Part shown: one piece after another, positions 62,564-64,000 of the stretch
Layout: the number at the start of each line of letters is the position of its first letter
Numbering within the stretch: the first letter of the stretch is position 1
Notes under the pieces: model-generated
The model's input: the letters and a program-made list of their open reading frames with translations, nothing else
Database searches by the model: none
Told to the model about the DNA's origin: nothing
NCBI GenBank assembly: GCA_036768485.1
Contig: JAVLUZ010000226.1
Location: 1-64,000, forward strand
Direction of reading: 5' to 3'
DNA from: Mermis nigrescens
Taxonomy: Eukaryota; Nematoda; Enoplea; Mermithida; Mermithidae
Length of the DNA: 64,000 nucleotides
Translations under genes and position numbers: made by a program

Positions 62564-63250
62564 CTTGAAAAGTCAAAAAAATCATTTCCAGCAATTAATA
62601 CGAAAATGTATTGTTCAGGAAATATATTTTTATATTGTTTATCATTTTTATTTTTATATTTTTCCTATTTTTGTATTCTTCAAAGTAAGACAAATTACAA
62701 AAATATAATTCTGCTAGCCTAACGGATTCTGAGGTCTTTGAATTCAACTGAAGGCCCAGTTCGGACCTAACCTCGCGCCAACATGTAGTCCGGTTCGGAC
62801 ACTTACATTATAACAAGAATCAATGAGTTGAAACGCAAGTCGTTGAATGTTCTTATATATAAAGCATGCATCGGTCAATTATGCATGGCTGTTCGATAAT
62901 TACAGTGTCACAATAAGCAGTTCATTTTCTCCGCTAAGTCTCCAAACTAAGAAAAACTAAAACAGGAGGTTTGGGGAAAAACTTTTATTTTTTAGCCATT
63001 TTTTACGTGTTTTTGGCATTTTTGGCCAAAAATTGAGGTGATCCCCCTTCCTAAAAATGACCGGAACCTCCCAACCGGAATTTATGTCTGTGAACTGCGT
63101 ATAAATCAAAGCACAACACTACAAAACAAAAGTTAATCACGCTATTACGCTAAGTGGTCATTTATGTACATACAGTTCCCATTAAAAAGCATGCTTATAG
63201 GTGCATAGGTGCACAGCACAGCCCGGTTCGTCTATGGATCAATTGCTGTC
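62564..63250 (-). other. intron 1 part
   Basis: Mostly AT-rich; 62960-63090 is a degraded family I copy (TTTTTGGCCAAAAATTGAGG). No exon 1 seen. Confidence 0.5.
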
Positions 63251-63254
63251 AGTC

Positions 63255-63594
63255 CAGGGCCGTATTTACGAGGGGCGAAGAGGCGGCCGCCCCCCCCTAC
63301 GGAAAAAATTTTGAAAAGTAAGATAATGCAGTGAAAAATGAAAATTTTTTTGCCGTAAAATCTTCAAATTAAAGCGCCGGATGTTGGACGTTTTCCATAA
63401 TTTTGGCTCAAGCCCGACCAAAAAATGACTTTTAAGAGCCTCTTGACTTGAAAAAGTTTTTTTAATAAATCGAATATTATTAATGGATAGAGACTGTCGA
63501 AAATCGTCGAAAAATGCGGTTTATGCGAGCTATCCCGAGATATAGACCAATTTATGTTGGTTCCCACTCCGACCGAATCCTGGATATGGGCCTG
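63255..63594 (+). mobile_element. family L MITE
   Basis: CAGGGCCGTATTTACGAGG to CTGGATATGGGCCTG; no clear duplication. Confidence 0.75.
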
Positions 63595-64000
63595 CAGCCG
63601 GAAAAGTTTTTCTGCTTATCCGACTTCAAAATTTAGACAAAATTAAAATAATGCATTAATTACTTAATACATAAATGGTTTTTGGTCCATGTCGACATTT
63701 TTGCAAAAAAATTTTTGGCTTTCCTCCGCTTTCGTTGCAAGCTATCTTAATCCTAATGCTGACATTACGTTCAAGTCACCAATAATAATTTTAAGCGACT
63801 GGGCCAAAAATGCAGAAAAGATTTTTCTCATAATTTTTGTAGGTAAGCACGTTTTGTGCAGCACAATATAATAGTTTGACTAAAGCAATATCATTAAAGA
63901 ACCAATTAAGCTAATGTTCTTGAAATTTCAGGTACCGTACCATAAAGAATTTACAACTGTTTGTCGAAATTCTGCCTCCAGAATTGACGATTTATTCTAG

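Noticed and set aside
63689..64000. Possible plus-strand two-exon gene (donor TAG|GTAAGC at 63842, acceptor TTTCAG at 63931), faintly receptor-like.
   Set aside because: The two open frames do not join in phase with these sites, and no family motif is convincing.
1..64000. tRNA, rRNA, CRISPR or bacterial operon signals.
   Set aside because: None seen; the sequence is a eukaryotic intron-rich locus.

Overview
Eukaryotic, AT-rich and repeat-dense DNA. The only gene I can support is one long minus-strand gene with at least 30 coding exons in this window, running from about 62563 (5' side) down to a TAA stop at 534-536. Its protein is an orthologue of the DExH RNA helicase MLE (Drosophila maleless), called DHX9/RNA helicase A in vertebrates. 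In order it shows the end of dsRBD1, dsRBD2, the MLE linker, helicase motifs I to VI, the HA2/ratchet region, the OB-fold and an unusually long Gly/Arg/Ser-rich and then acidic tail. The exon for the first ~45 residues lies beyond 64000. The mapped exons total 4588 nt. Reading phase is consistent across every junction except for one apparent extra base in the tail repeat exon, giving about 1528 residues after the missing exon 1. Sequence similarity (several MLE-like residues) plus scattered TACATA-type microsatellites suggest an arthropod, probably an insect. I cannot name the species.

Layout on the + strand, which is the 3' to 5' order of the gene: 534-11000 tail exons (last exon 534-718; acidic exon 5412-5573; GGATCC repeat exon 6471-7080; RG-rich exons 7263-7415 and 8556-8749; exon 10805-10987). 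12100-25987 holds OB-fold, HA2 and motifs V and VI. 26502-40689 holds motifs IV back to I. 43683-62563 holds the linker and the dsRBDs. Introns range from 63 bp to about 6 kb.

The introns are a graveyard of small DNA transposons. At least eight families end in short inverted repeats and many copies carry 8-bp target-site duplications, as expected for hAT-type non-autonomous elements. One family is a Tc1/mariner derivative with a recognisable transposase fragment. There are also a pogo-like element, a ~0.9 kb fold-back palindrome and (AAT)n microsatellites. A nest up to six levels deep sits in the 43.8-49.9 kb intron, and a near-empty sister site in the window supports the order of two of its layers.

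Points most worth a second look: two, possibly three, introns whose conserved reading frame demands a 3' splice site of TG, GG or AA instead of AG; one GC-AG intron; a phase-0 26-codon candidate cassette exon inside the helicase core with a competing poison acceptor; a one-base frame break in the GGATCC repeat exon; and a shared GGCGC-TTC-GCGCC hairpin in otherwise different transposon families. I found no operon, CRISPR, rRNA or tRNA, and no sign of a wholly new biochemical system.
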